10,205 nt of DNA from Acidimicrobiaceae bacterium. GTDB taxonomy: Bacteria; Actinomycetota; Acidimicrobiia; Acidimicrobiales; Acidimicrobiaceae. How positions within the stretch are numbered: the first letter of the stretch is position 1; each line of letters opens with the position of its first letter. The DNA is taken from NCBI GenBank assembly GCA_013044415.1, contig JABEUO010000106.1:1-10205 (forward strand), read 5' to 3'. Below the pieces are notes generated by a model. The model saw nothing but the letters and a program-made list of their open reading frames with translations. It did not search any database and had not been told where the DNA came from. Shown in pieces: positions 1 to 6,786 of this stretch. The translations under genes were made by a program, and so were the position numbers.

Positions 1-1176
1 ATAGACCACATGACCGTCTTTGTGAATATACCGCTTGGAGTATTTCGCCCTATCTACTTCCTCTGACACCAGACGGCGATTCATCTCCTTGCTCAACGAA
101 CGGTCTTCGGGATGGGTAATATCCACAATGTGAAATTTGAGCAACTCGTCTTTTGAATAACCGAGCATTTCGCAGTAGGTGCGATTTGCGTCTAACAGGC
201 GACCATCCACATCTGCAATAGCCATTCCAGCGGTATTGTTTTCGAAAGCCAACCGAAAGCGTCGTTCGCTCCTAGCTAGCTCTTGGCCAGCCATGGTTTC
301 CACATCTAATGCGTATTGCTCTGCCGCACTGCGTGCCTTTTCGGCTAGAGCCCTCGGAGTATCGTCGCGAATCATCGCTACGGTCCAGACCTCACCATCA
401 AAAGGGAAGGGTGCCAGTCCGATATCGACCGGCAGTTCGACGCTATCGTGACGAAGCAACGTAAGGTTTAAATTGGACCCGTGTTGTCGGATCATCGATG
501 CCGCCATAAAGTGCTCTCGCAGGCCGACGTGAGCGGCACGGGCTGCCGGCGGCACCAAAACTTCCACGCTCTGATCGATGAGGGCTGAATTGCGATAGCC
601 AGAGAGTATTTCAAGTCGCTCATTGACGTATCTAATGAGACCCTTGGGGTCTATTAGTGCGATGCCGTAGGGTAGCTCTTCGAAGAGGTGTTGCCAGGAG
701 AGCGGATGGCCCTCGAAATAGTCGACAACCCGATCTTTCTCAGCTTTTAGCAGCTCCCGGGAGAGGCTATGCTCCTGTTCGAAACGGTACCCGAGGAGGA
801 CCGAGGTGACTAACACGGTAGCAAAGATGCTCCAGGCCCCCCACAGCTCGAGGGGTGTGTGGCTAAGAAGTAACTCGGAAGGGAGCAATATCACGATACC
901 GAGCAGCGCGGTACCTAAGGATCCAACTGAGCCGAAAATCGTACCACCATAAGTGACCGGAACAAAGAGCAGAAGAATCCAGACAAAGCCCGGGATAGAC
1001 AGTGCCGAGTGATCTTGGGCAAAGTCGAATACGAGATGGATGATAAATACCCCGACCACCATGACCTGGGCATTCCAAAATCTGCGATCAGAAATAGGCG
1101 GGTGCGCAAGGTTAGCAATAAGGCGCCTTATCAGACGTTCAGAAACGCCTCGAGCTTGCTCGCCTTCAGCCTCCAT
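1..1176 (-). CDS. Membrane-anchored PAS-PAS sensor protein, C-terminus outside window
   Basis: Reading leftward from an ATG at 1176 gives 392 uninterrupted residues to the window edge, so the gene is partial. A GGGGGA Shine-Dalgarno lies 7 nt upstream and an in-frame TAG lies six codons upstream (1194-1192), which fixes the start. Four hydrophobic segments are visible at about residues 35-53, 61-81, 84-104 and 113-130. They are followed by a charged linker, a first PAS domain (about 161-272, with the typical GIALIDPKGLIRYVN stretch) and a second PAS domain (about 303 to the edge, with ERRFRLAFENNTAGMAIAD, then GYSKDELL and HPEDRS). Proteins of this build usually end in a GGDEF, GGDEF-EAL or histidine kinase module, but none is visible here. 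A cyclic-di-GMP output would fit the PilZ gene in the same window, though that is inference. The gene is about 440 bases downstream of flhB in the same direction and probably has its own promoter. Confidence 0.85.
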   Translation of the reverse strand, partial: MEAEGEQARGVSERLIRRLIANLAHPPISDRRFWNAQVMVVGVFIIHLVFDFAQDHSALSIPGFVWILLLFVPVTYGGTIFGSVGSLGTALLGIVILLPSELLLSHTPLELWGAWSIFATVLVTSVLLGYRFEQEHSLSRELLKAEKDRVVDYFEGHPLSWQHLFEELPYGIALIDPKGLIRYVNERLEILSGYRNSALIDQSVEVLVPPAARAAHVGLREHFMAASMIRQHGSNLNLTLLRHDSVELPVDIGLAPFPFDGEVWTVAMIRDDTPRALAEKARSAAEQYALDVETMAGQELARSERRFRLAFENNTAGMAIADVDGRLLDANRTYCEMLGYSKDELLKFHIVDITHPEDRSLSKEMNRRLVSEEVDRAKYSKRYIHKDGHVVY

Positions 1177-1614
1177 GCCATCGTCCCCCGTCTACGTGCC
1201 TGGCCCCCTCTCATTAGCCAACCGCACTACTACTGCCGCAGAGAAACTCCGCACAGATCCACATAGTAAAGAGACTCATCAAAACTCAGGCACGACCTTC
1301 AATGAAATATCAATATTTTTCGGTACTTTAATATCGATACTTAAGGTGGTCGACTAAGAAAGGCCGGGGTCCTAAGCCAATTTGCTCAGAACCATCTCAG
1401 AATATGAATTCTTTTCCCAAAGGCCCTCTGGTGCCACTCCGAAGCACTGCCCAGGCTTCGCCCTATCTGAGATCTTCCGCTAGCTCCGCCGAGCCATCGA
1501 AGATCGCCAGTCTTACCGTGTCGAGGAGACCGGAGGGCTTTCTGTATTGACTCTCACGAAGGAATCCATCGTTGCCCTCGGCAGAGCGTAGCCAGGTCCC
1601 TTATCTCATTCGCA
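1177..1614. other. Gene-free gap after flhB, AT-rich upstream of the PAS gene
   Basis: No credible coding region was found in about 440 bases. An ATG at 1569 opens an 18-codon minus-strand frame ending at 1513, which resembles nothing I know. Near the flhB side is a 35-base hairpin (1471-1505) and a smaller dyad, CGAAGC/GCTTCG (1440-1445 and 1455-1460). Between about 1300 and 1345 the sequence becomes AT-rich and carries two related 8-mers, ATATCAAT (1307-1314) and ATATCGAT (1331-1338), 24 bases apart. The promoter of the PAS gene is probably in this part. The expected neighbour flhA is absent. Confidence 0.6.
1471..1505 (-). terminator. Hairpin downstream of flhB, possible operon end
   Basis: The arms GATCTTC (1471-1477) and GAAGATC (1499-1505) pair perfectly over 7 bp. 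Inside them GAGC/GCTC gives a second 4-bp stem. It lies about 110 bases after the flhB stop. No T-run follows on the minus strand, so it is not a canonical intrinsic terminator. It could be a Rho-associated or mRNA-protecting 3' structure. Function is inferred from position only. Confidence 0.3.
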
Positions 1615-2736
1615 CTATACGAGGATCTCATCAGGGATATCTCCGAGGTCGTCCCTCTTGGTCGAGTGACTCGTCTCGTAATAGCGTGCCGAGCCACCGA
1701 GCGAATATACAAAGGCCAGCAGCTTGGCCACCGCCAAGAAAAACTGTGGGGGGATTTGGGTGCCGAGGTCACACGAACGATGGAGTGCCCTTGCAAGAAT
1801 CGGATCCCTGACGACCGGCACGCTCCACTTAGCGGCCTCCTTCTTGATCGCTAAGGCGACAAAGCCCGCCCCCTTTGCGACGATAATCGGAGCCGGTGAC
1901 CTCTTTGGGTCGTAGGAGATTGCCACTGCGTAATGGGTGGGGTTGACCACAACGACGTCGGCCTTCTTGACCGATGTCATCATCCTCCGCCTGGCCAGCT
2001 TTATCTGCATCGACCGAATACGACCCTTTACCGTTGGGTCGCCCTCCGATTGCCGTGATTCGTCCTTCACCTCCTGCTTGGACATCATCAAGCTCTTAGT
2101 CAATATCCGCTTTTGGCGACCGAAATCTATCAGTCCTAGGATCAATCCGAAGAGTGACACGGTCCTCAAGAGTGACATCGCACCTGAGGTCGCCATGGTC
2201 ACCGAGTCATACATCGAAAGCTGCCCGGAAGATAGTTCCTTGATCTTACTTGCGAGGATTAGATAGGCAACAAAGAGGATCACCACCATCTTCAGGACCG
2301 ACTTCCCGGTCTCCATCATCCCGGTTGGCGAGAATACCTTCTTGAAGTAACTGCTCGGCTTTAACTTCGAGAACTTAGGAATTAACAGACTGAGGTTGAG
2401 GGAAAAACCTATCTGGGCAAAGTTGACGACTAGTACGAGGATGGTCGCAAATATACCGAAGATTCCGATTGCGGCGGCGAAATCCGAAAAGCCCTTTCCC
2501 AGTTGACCAAGTGCATAGCGCGGAGTTAGCGAATCGGCATTTATCTGACCTACTGAGACAAAAAGCGAGGTGATCTTTGGGGCGATGGACTTGAAGACCA
2601 TTGGGATCAGATAGGAAGAGAGGAGCAGCAGCGCCCATAGTGACAACTCCTGGGACTTTGCTACCTGCCCCTTCTTCTTGGCGTCACCCCTCTTTTTGGC
2701 GGTTGGCTTTTCGGTACGCCCATCCCTCTCCGACAT
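1615..2736 (-). CDS. flhB: Flagellar type III export switch protein FlhB
   Basis: The 373-residue length is normal for FlhB, the export-gate component that switches substrate specificity from rod/hook to filament proteins. The N-terminus has the family signature EKPTAKKRGDAKKKGQVAKS (residues 9-28). Four hydrophobic segments follow (about 33-49, 87-108, 145-163, 185-204). The cytoplasmic part begins with the conserved MSKQEVKDESRQSEGDP (218-234; the residue after KDE is Ser where Tyr is common). The autocleavage site NPTH is intact at 265-268, followed by YAVAISYD and the C-terminal domain with VPVVRDPILARAL. The start is ATG four bases after the fliR stop, with a GGGGGG Shine-Dalgarno inside the fliR end. 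It is the last gene of the fliM-flhB unit. FlhA, its usual partner and neighbour, is not downstream. Confidence 0.97.
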   Translation of the reverse strand: MSERDGRTEKPTAKKRGDAKKKGQVAKSQELSLWALLLLSSYLIPMVFKSIAPKITSLFVSVGQINADSLTPRYALGQLGKGFSDFAAAIGIFGIFATILVLVVNFAQIGFSLNLSLLIPKFSKLKPSSYFKKVFSPTGMMETGKSVLKMVVILFVAYLILASKIKELSSGQLSMYDSVTMATSGAMSLLRTVSLFGLILGLIDFGRQKRILTKSLMMSKQEVKDESRQSEGDPTVKGRIRSMQIKLARRRMMTSVKKADVVVVNPTHYAVAISYDPKRSPAPIIVAKGAGFVALAIKKEAAKWSVPVVRDPILARALHRSCDLGTQIPPQFFLAVAKLLAFVYSLGGSARYYETSHSTKRDDLGDIPDEILV

Positions 2737-2739
2737 CCG

Positions 2740-3492
2740 CTACCCCCCTACCAGATCCCTCTCGGCAATGAACGCATAGCGGAGACCCTCGGAAAGGATC
2801 GCCGGCAGGAGTGCCAAAGACAAAAAGATGAGCACCAAGGATAGGAGGATCTGCAGAGGATACGCAAACATCATCGCGTTGAGCTGGGGCGCTACTTTTA
2901 CTAATACGCCGAGGACTATCTGGGATAGGAACATTACCGCTAGGACCGGGACCGCAATCTGAAAGGCCGCTCCAAAAAATATCGTCACCCCTTTGACCAC
3001 CACGTCAAGCCCGAGATTCGGGTTGGTAATTGCGCTAGTACCCATCGAGCGCACCAGGCCACCTACCACTATCGTGTCTCCGCCCGAACTGAATAGTAGT
3101 GTGACAGCTAGCAACTCGTAGAACTGACCGAAGGCAGTTACCTGATTTAGACCGAGAGGATCCATCGATGGTGGCGGGGAGAAGCCTCCGAATAGGCCTA
3201 ATACCGAGCCCGCACTCTGGGCGGTATTGACGAAGACCGTAACCATGAAGCCAAGTAGCGCACCCATCAACGCCTGGATGATCAGTTCAGCTATGAAAGC
3301 TACCGATGAATCGAGCGGGAGTGCGGTCGACGAGGCGACGTGGACCATCCCAAGGGCCAAGGCGGCGGCAATCCCCGCTTGTACGGTCTTTGGGACCAAC
3401 GGTGAGGCAAATGGGAGGGCCATCATCACAAATCCAGTGGAGCGCGCCAAGGCCAAAAGGAAGGCTACTAGACCGCTCAGCTGGAGTTGCAT
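2740..3492 (-). CDS. fliR: Flagellar export gate protein FliR
   Basis: FliR forms the export gate with FliP and FliQ in the membrane at the centre of the MS ring. The 250-residue protein is hydrophobic throughout, as expected. Family features include an N-terminal FLLALARSTGFVMMALPFAS, an internal GGFSPPPSMDPLG segment (about 101-113), an LLFSSGGDTIVVGGLVRS stretch, and the C-terminal VPVLAVMFLSQIVLG followed by VAPQLNAMMFAYPLQILLSL, matching the family's PVL...VAPQxNxxxxxxPLKI pattern. The ATG start lies five bases after the fliQ stop. The Shine-Dalgarno is weak (AGGTTAG directly before ATG), so translation may depend on coupling to fliQ. It runs into flhB with a 3-base gap. Confidence 0.96.
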   Translation of the reverse strand: MQLQLSGLVAFLLALARSTGFVMMALPFASPLVPKTVQAGIAAALALGMVHVASSTALPLDSSVAFIAELIIQALMGALLGFMVTVFVNTAQSAGSVLGLFGGFSPPPSMDPLGLNQVTAFGQFYELLAVTLLFSSGGDTIVVGGLVRSMGTSAITNPNLGLDVVVKGVTIFFGAAFQIAVPVLAVMFLSQIVLGVLVKVAPQLNAMMFAYPLQILLSLVLIFLSLALLPAILSEGLRYAFIAERDLVGG

Positions 3493-3497
3493 CTAAC

Positions 3498-3773
3498 CTA
3501 TCTACCTGCGATAAGTGTAGGAATCTGGTTGAATAGCGAGTACGTAAAGGCCTCTAGCTGCCCTATCATCCAGTTCCCGGATATGAATATTACGATCCCC
3601 ACCGCAAGCACCTTAGGTAGGAAGGTGAGGGTCATCTCCTGGATCTGGGTAACGGTCTGAAATAGCGAGATCAGGATCCCGACCCCCAATGCCACGATCA
3701 GCATCGGCCCCGCCAATTTGATCACGAGGAAAATTGCTTCACCGGCGATTTGCATAATTGATGCGTTATTCAT
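3498..3773 (-). CDS. fliQ: Flagellar export gate protein FliQ
   Basis: FliQ is a small two-helix membrane protein that packs around FliP/FliR in the export gate. The 91 residues are typical. Two hydrophobic segments (about 13-38 and 52-73) flank the family hallmark SLFQTVTQIQEMTLTFLPK (about 36-54). The ATG overlaps the fliP stop in an ATGA arrangement, indicating translational coupling, and the order fliP-fliQ-fliR is the universal one. Confidence 0.96.
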   Translation of the reverse strand: MNNASIMQIAGEAIFLVIKLAGPMLIVALGVGILISLFQTVTQIQEMTLTFLPKVLAVGIVIFISGNWMIGQLEAFTYSLFNQIPTLIAGR

Positions 3774-4516
3774 CTAAAGCTCACTAACAATGAATGTGCT
3801 ATCAGTGTCCAGCCGTCGACCAGAATGAATAGCAGCAGTTTGAACGGTAAAGAGATAAGGGTCGGTGGCAACATCATCATCCCCAAAGACATCAATGCGC
3901 TGGAAACGACGAGGTCGATAATTAGGAATGGGACGTAGATCACAAATCCCATGATGAAGGCCGCCCGGAGCTGTGATAGTACGAATGCGGGAATAAGGGC
4001 TGAGAGGCTGACGTCCATTGGCTTGGCGGGCTTCTCACCTCCGGCCTGGGTAAAAAGTGCGAGCTCAGAAGTATTGGTCTGCTTGAGCATCCAGGTCTTC
4101 AATGGCACCTGACCGGCATCATAAGCCTGTACCGCAGTCATCTGTCCAGCCATGTAGGGCTTGATCGCCACCTTGTCAATTTGGGACAGGGTCGGTGCCA
4201 TAACAAAAAGTGATATGAAGAGCGCCAGGCCGGCGAGCACCTGATTCGAAGGTGCGGCGGATAGGCCGAGGGCATTTCTGGTTATCGATAGCACCACGGA
4301 GACCCGCACAAAACCGGTCATCATGACCAATAGGCTCGGAGCAACCGAGAGGAGGGTCAGGACGATAATGATCGTAACCGAGGAACTCGGCTTGCTAAAT
4401 GCTCCAGATAGGTTCAGGTTGATCGTCGGATTTGCCGCCGTGGTACTCCCGCCAACCAGCCCTAGCAGGGCCGACGAAGCATGGCTCGGCAATAACGAAA
4501 TCTGACTGTAAGCCAA
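3770..4516 (-). CDS. fliP: Flagellar export gate protein FliP
   Basis: FliP is the main pore-forming subunit of the export gate. The 248 residues include the conserved segments TGFVRVSVVLSITRNALGL (67-85), APSNQVLAGLALFISLFVMA (88-107), IPAFVLSQLRAAFIMGF (175-191) and VPFLIIDLVVSSALMSLGMM (195-214), ending with LPFKLLLFILVDGW. The family usually has SEL where this protein has SQL (181-183), a small departure. The start is TTG at 4516, with GGAG 6 nt upstream, 23 bases after the fliO stop; no nearby ATG would keep the N-terminus. The N-terminal 35 residues are weakly hydrophobic and lack the basic residues of a classic signal peptide, unlike enterobacterial FliP. The gene overlaps fliQ by 4 bases. 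Confidence 0.96.
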   Translation of the reverse strand: MAYSQISLLPSHASSALLGLVGGSTTAANPTINLNLSGAFSKPSSSVTIIIVLTLLSVAPSLLVMMTGFVRVSVVLSITRNALGLSAAPSNQVLAGLALFISLFVMAPTLSQIDKVAIKPYMAGQMTAVQAYDAGQVPLKTWMLKQTNTSELALFTQAGGEKPAKPMDVSLSALIPAFVLSQLRAAFIMGFVIYVPFLIIDLVVSSALMSLGMMMLPPTLISLPFKLLLFILVDGWTLIAHSLLVSFR

Positions 4517-4539
4517 AAGGGGCTCCGGCTCTGGGCCTG

Positions 4540-4998
4540 CTAATTCTTTAGCAGCCCTCTCAGGCCTGGAAAAAACGACATCCTTGCCGTCGCCAGGTCA
4601 CGATTCGGAGTGAGGAACTTCCCTTTACCCCACTGGTTGAGAATCAGATCCTCTGGGGAGCTAACCCCAGAAAGATTCATAACCTCAGAGTTATTTTCGG
4701 TCGATAAAAGTGGAACTTGAGAGGTGGATTCATCCTGTGCCTTGGAGATCAGGGTAATTCCCGCCGGTCCCTGACCTACAAGCAACCTTTGGCCGTCGAA
4801 ATTGACTACCAGCAGTTGATGAGACTTGGAGGTCTGCACCTTCGCCTCGATTCGGAGGGGTGCTTGTGGGAGCTTATTTGCAGACTTAGATGGGTTGACA
4901 ATCTGTCGAGACTTCAATACCCTGGCGATCAAGAGCGCAATCCCAAGCACCAGTGCCAGGCTCACGAAGCTCCTTAGCAGCATGAATAGGGTACCCAT
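4540..4998 (-). CDS. fliO: Flagellar assembly protein FliO
   Basis: FliO helps assemble the FliP ring and is not part of the mature gate. The 152-residue protein has one N-terminal membrane segment (about 5-26), a basic stop (KSR), then a short cytoplasmic domain with the FliO-like beta pattern HQLLVVNFDGQRLLVGQGPA followed by GITLISK. The rest is poorly conserved, as is normal for the family, so identification rests on this pattern plus the position between fliN and fliP. The ATG shares its A with the fliN stop (TGATG), implying coupled translation. The C-terminal tail (about 115-152) is not recognisable. Confidence 0.88.
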   Translation of the reverse strand: MGTLFMLLRSFVSLALVLGIALLIARVLKSRQIVNPSKSANKLPQAPLRIEAKVQTSKSHQLLVVNFDGQRLLVGQGPAGITLISKAQDESTSQVPLLSTENNSEVMNLSGVSSPEDLILNQWGKGKFLTPNRDLATARMSFFPGLRGLLKN

Positions 4999-5327
4999 CA
5001 GTGCTTATCCGTGTGGTTTGATTCGTCTGAATCCTTGCCGACCACTTCGGTGATTCGCACACCAAACTCATCGTCGACCACCACTACTTCCCCCTTGGCC
5101 ACGAGGGTCCCATTTACCAAGACGTCGACGGGGGCGTTAGCCGGTCTATCGAGCTCTATAACATCTCCGCTGGCTAAGGAGAGGAGAGACTTGACGGTCA
5201 GTTTTGCTTTGCCCAACTCGACCCTCACCTCCATCTCGACGTTGGAGAGCACTGAGAGTGTGTTCTTGGTCAACTCCTCGGGCGAAAGCGCACCTACGCC
5301 ACCTATTGAATCGGTCATATCACTCAA
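4998..5327 (-). CDS. fliN: Flagellar C-ring protein FliN
   Basis: FliN, with FliM, forms the lower C-ring that sets rotation direction and docks export cargo. Residues about 27-97 form a SpoA (surface presentation of antigens) domain: VEMEVRVELGKAKLTVKSLL, then SGDVIELDRPANAPVDVLVN and GVRITEV. Total length is 109 residues, shorter than enterobacterial FliN, with only a short N-terminal region. The chosen start is TTG at 5327 because GAGGGG lies exactly 7 nt upstream. An ATG at 5318, one base after the fliM stop, would shorten it by three residues and is the alternative. It overlaps fliM at one end and fliO at the other. There is no CheC-like phosphatase part, so it is not FliY. Confidence 0.95.
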   Translation of the reverse strand: MSDMTDSIGGVGALSPEELTKNTLSVLSNVEMEVRVELGKAKLTVKSLLSLASGDVIELDRPANAPVDVLVNGTLVAKGEVVVVDDEFGVRITEVVGKDSDESNHTDKH

Positions 5328-6459
5328 CTTCTATCCCCTCGACTACAAGGCAAGCCAGCCTTCTACCGACTTGCGTTGGCTGAACTTTAGAGACCTTCAC
5401 CGGTCCACACACTAGATCCAACGGCTCACCCTTGCGGTGGGCGAGGCGAACTACGTCACCCGGTCGGAGGTCGACGATCTGACCAGACGACAGGTAGGTC
5501 GGTTTGAAAACCACCTCCAGATCGAGGTCCACGTCTTGGAGCCTCTCCGCCAGCTGATTGGCAAAACCGAGGTTCTGCTCTACCACCGCAACCCCGCGAC
5601 TCCCGAGCTGGTCCAGCATCGGTCGAAGTAGCGGGAAGGGCAAGATCAGAGCCGTCTCATGGTCGTGTTTGTCATCAATGCGAAGCAGCATCTTGGCGAC
5701 GATACACATCTCATTCATCGCTGCTGCGTGGACGAGTTGAAGCGACTGTTCCTGGGTTATTTGGCCCAACCTGATATCGAGTATCGAGGAGAATGCCGCC
5801 GGAAGTTGGGCTAGCACCTCTTCCATAATCCCAAGGACGACGTCCAGCTCTATGTCCGTGAGCATGTTCCTCGACGGGATGTCGTCTCCACTACCGCCGA
5901 AGCGCAGGTCCACGATACGCAGTGCGGGATCGAACTGCTGGTAATAGATGGCTTTGGATGGGAGGGGTGGGAGTGAGACCACGGTGACGCTCCCGTTGTC
6001 CTCGAACATATCCAAGACACCTTCCCACGGAAGCTGCAATAAGCCGGTAATGTCCAGACGACAATGTACTCGAAGGTTCGCTGAGAGAATCGAACTAGCC
6101 GGTCTCGCAAAGGCCTCGAGCAGGAGTTGGAGCGAGCGGAGCTGATTACGCTCCAGGGTCTTTGGTTGGCGAAAATCGAACTTCTTCGCCTGTCGGGTCT
6201 TTATCTTTTCGGACCTCTCAGGGTCTTCAACGGGCGCTGAAGACTCTGGAGCTGGACTAGCTGGAGCTTCCTCGACGGTCTCTGGGGCCTTAGCTTCGAC
6301 TTCTGGTTCAATCTGGACCTCGAGTTCGGGTTCCTCTTGCACTTTGGGCGGCTTTGGCTCACGGACTATCGGTGCAAAAACGGCGCTAAAACCTAAATCC
6401 TCGTCTTCGGAAACTTCGCCATCTTTGGAGGCATCTTTAGCGGCATCATCAAAAGTCAC
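5320..6459 (-). CDS. fliM: Flagellar motor switch protein FliM with long acidic/proline-rich N-terminus
   Basis: FliM is the C-ring switch protein that binds CheY-P, FliG and FliN. The conserved core begins near residue 93 (KFDFRQPKTLERNQLRSLQ), includes the FliG-contacting GGSG loop (188-191) followed by RNMLTDIE, and ends in a SpoA domain (about 308-372). Length is 379 residues against roughly 330 in well-known FliM proteins; the excess is in the N-terminus. Residues 1-92 are acidic and then rich in Glu, Pro and Ala, and lack the usual LSQxEIDALL CheY-P-docking motif. The nearest stretch is VSEDEDLGF (16-24). The start is GTG at 6459: an in-frame TGA sits two codons upstream and there is no in-frame ATG in the early coding region. 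No Shine-Dalgarno lies at a normal distance (see the leader features). The stop overlaps fliN. Confidence 0.95.
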   Translation of the reverse strand: MTFDDAAKDASKDGEVSEDEDLGFSAVFAPIVREPKPPKVQEEPELEVQIEPEVEAKAPETVEEAPASPAPESSAPVEDPERSEKIKTRQAKKFDFRQPKTLERNQLRSLQLLLEAFARPASSILSANLRVHCRLDITGLLQLPWEGVLDMFEDNGSVTVVSLPPLPSKAIYYQQFDPALRIVDLRFGGSGDDIPSRNMLTDIELDVVLGIMEEVLAQLPAAFSSILDIRLGQITQEQSLQLVHAAAMNEMCIVAKMLLRIDDKHDHETALILPFPLLRPMLDQLGSRGVAVVEQNLGFANQLAERLQDVDLDLEVVFKPTYLSSGQIVDLRPGDVVRLAHRKGEPLDLVCGPVKVSKVQPTQVGRRLACLVVEGIEVE

Positions 6460-6476
6460 CTTGTATCAATCGGCAT
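6456..6476 (-). other. Possible six-codon leader ORF coupled to fliM
   Basis: An ATG at 6476 opens a six-codon frame (MPIDTR) whose TGA overlaps the fliM GTG in a GTGA arrangement. An AAGGA lies 11 nt before this ATG, a long but possible Shine-Dalgarno spacing. This could explain how a GTG start without its own ribosome site is translated. It competes with the leaderless-mRNA reading of the same bases, and it may be chance. Confidence 0.25.
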
Positions 6477-6494
6477 TCAACGATCGTTCCTTAG
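6467..6494 (-). promoter_or_regulatory. Candidate sigma-28-like promoter directly before fliM
   Basis: The sequence CTAAG (6494-6490), a 15-nt spacer and GCCGATTG (6474-6467) resemble the FliA/SigD consensus TAAAG-N15-GCCGATAA (3 of 5 and 6 of 8 matches). Initiation about 7 nt after the -10 would fall on or next to the fliM GTG, giving a nearly leaderless mRNA. It is weaker than the two other candidates in the window, but the spacer is identical. Confidence 0.4.
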
Positions 6495-6624
6495 CAAAAT
6501 ACTTTACCAATGCTCAACTACTCACTTCTTCCTGACCGAGGAAGGATTAACTCGATCCAATGCGCTCCTGATGTTTTGTCCGTCACACCACGGTTTTCAG
6601 CGCTCAACAAGATGGGCTCTGCCA

Positions 6625-6652
6625 CAATTGGGCCTGCTCCTCGGGCCCATTG
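6625..6652 (+). repeat. GC-rich hairpin with CAATTGGGCC arm
   Basis: TGGGCC (6629-6634) pairs with GGCCCA (6644-6649) across a 9-base loop. CAA and TTG extend the stem past one bulged T, giving about 9 bp. A loosely T-rich stretch follows on the plus strand (6654-6667) but is not a clean U-tract. It lies 135-162 bases upstream of the PilZ start, so it could be a leader structure, an attenuator or a protein site. The role is unknown. Confidence 0.45.
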
Positions 6653-6680
6653 GTGATCTTTGATTTTGCCGAAACTAATC

Positions 6681-6701
6681 CAATTGGGTCCGAAAAGACC
6701 C
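6681..6701 (+). repeat. Second hairpin with CAATTGGGTC arm
   Basis: GGGTC (6686-6690) pairs with GACCC (6697-6701) around the loop CGAAAA. The left arm follows the same CAATTGGG element as the hairpin 56 bases upstream. The two copies share 9 of 10 bases (CAATTGGGCC and CAATTGGGTC). A third CAATTGGG lies in the fliL leader. Confidence 0.4.
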
Positions 6702-6786
6702 GCCTCGTTGGGTATCGGTGAAATTTAGCAGATGTCAGGGCTCCAATTTCTGTCGCTACGGGCAGTTAAAGTTCGCCTAGCAGATA

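Larger units (their letters stand above)
6460..6786. other. Divergent fliM / PilZ intergenic region with repeats
   Basis: No gene was found in these 327 bases. They separate the divergent fliM and PilZ genes and must hold promoters for both. The region contains two hairpins that begin with the same CAATTGGG (6625 and 6681, 56 bases apart), and TAGCAGAT occurs twice (6726-6733 and 6778-6785, 52 bases apart). The second TAGCAGAT copy ends one base before the PilZ start. A perfect TAAAG (6767-6771) is followed by no matching -10. I cannot assign the PilZ promoter. Confidence 0.6.

Noticed and set aside
863..1118. Apparent frameshift in the PAS gene, since other minus-strand frames are open here
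   Set aside because: Direct translation from 1176 to 1 is uninterrupted and gives continuous membrane and PAS segments in one frame, so the other frames are shadows.
1009..1357. Plus-strand open frames opposite the PAS gene start and its leader
   Set aside because: They overlap a well-supported minus-strand gene with Shine-Dalgarno and domains. The translations are Arg/Ser/Pro-rich with no recognisable motif and no ribosome site.
1513..1569. 18-codon minus-strand ORF after flhB with a possible GAGGG ribosome site
   Set aside because: It is too short and resembles neither FlhA nor any known small flagellar protein; such an ORF is expected by chance.
6460..6786. Cyclic-di-GMP riboswitch controlling PilZ or fliM
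   Set aside because: The hairpins lack the conserved GEMM core sequences and tetraloop-receptor layout; only generic stems are visible.
6767..6786. Sigma-28 promoter for PilZ using the perfect TAAAG at 6767-6771
   Set aside because: No GCCGATAA-like -10 occurs 14-16 bases downstream; that position already falls in the coding start.
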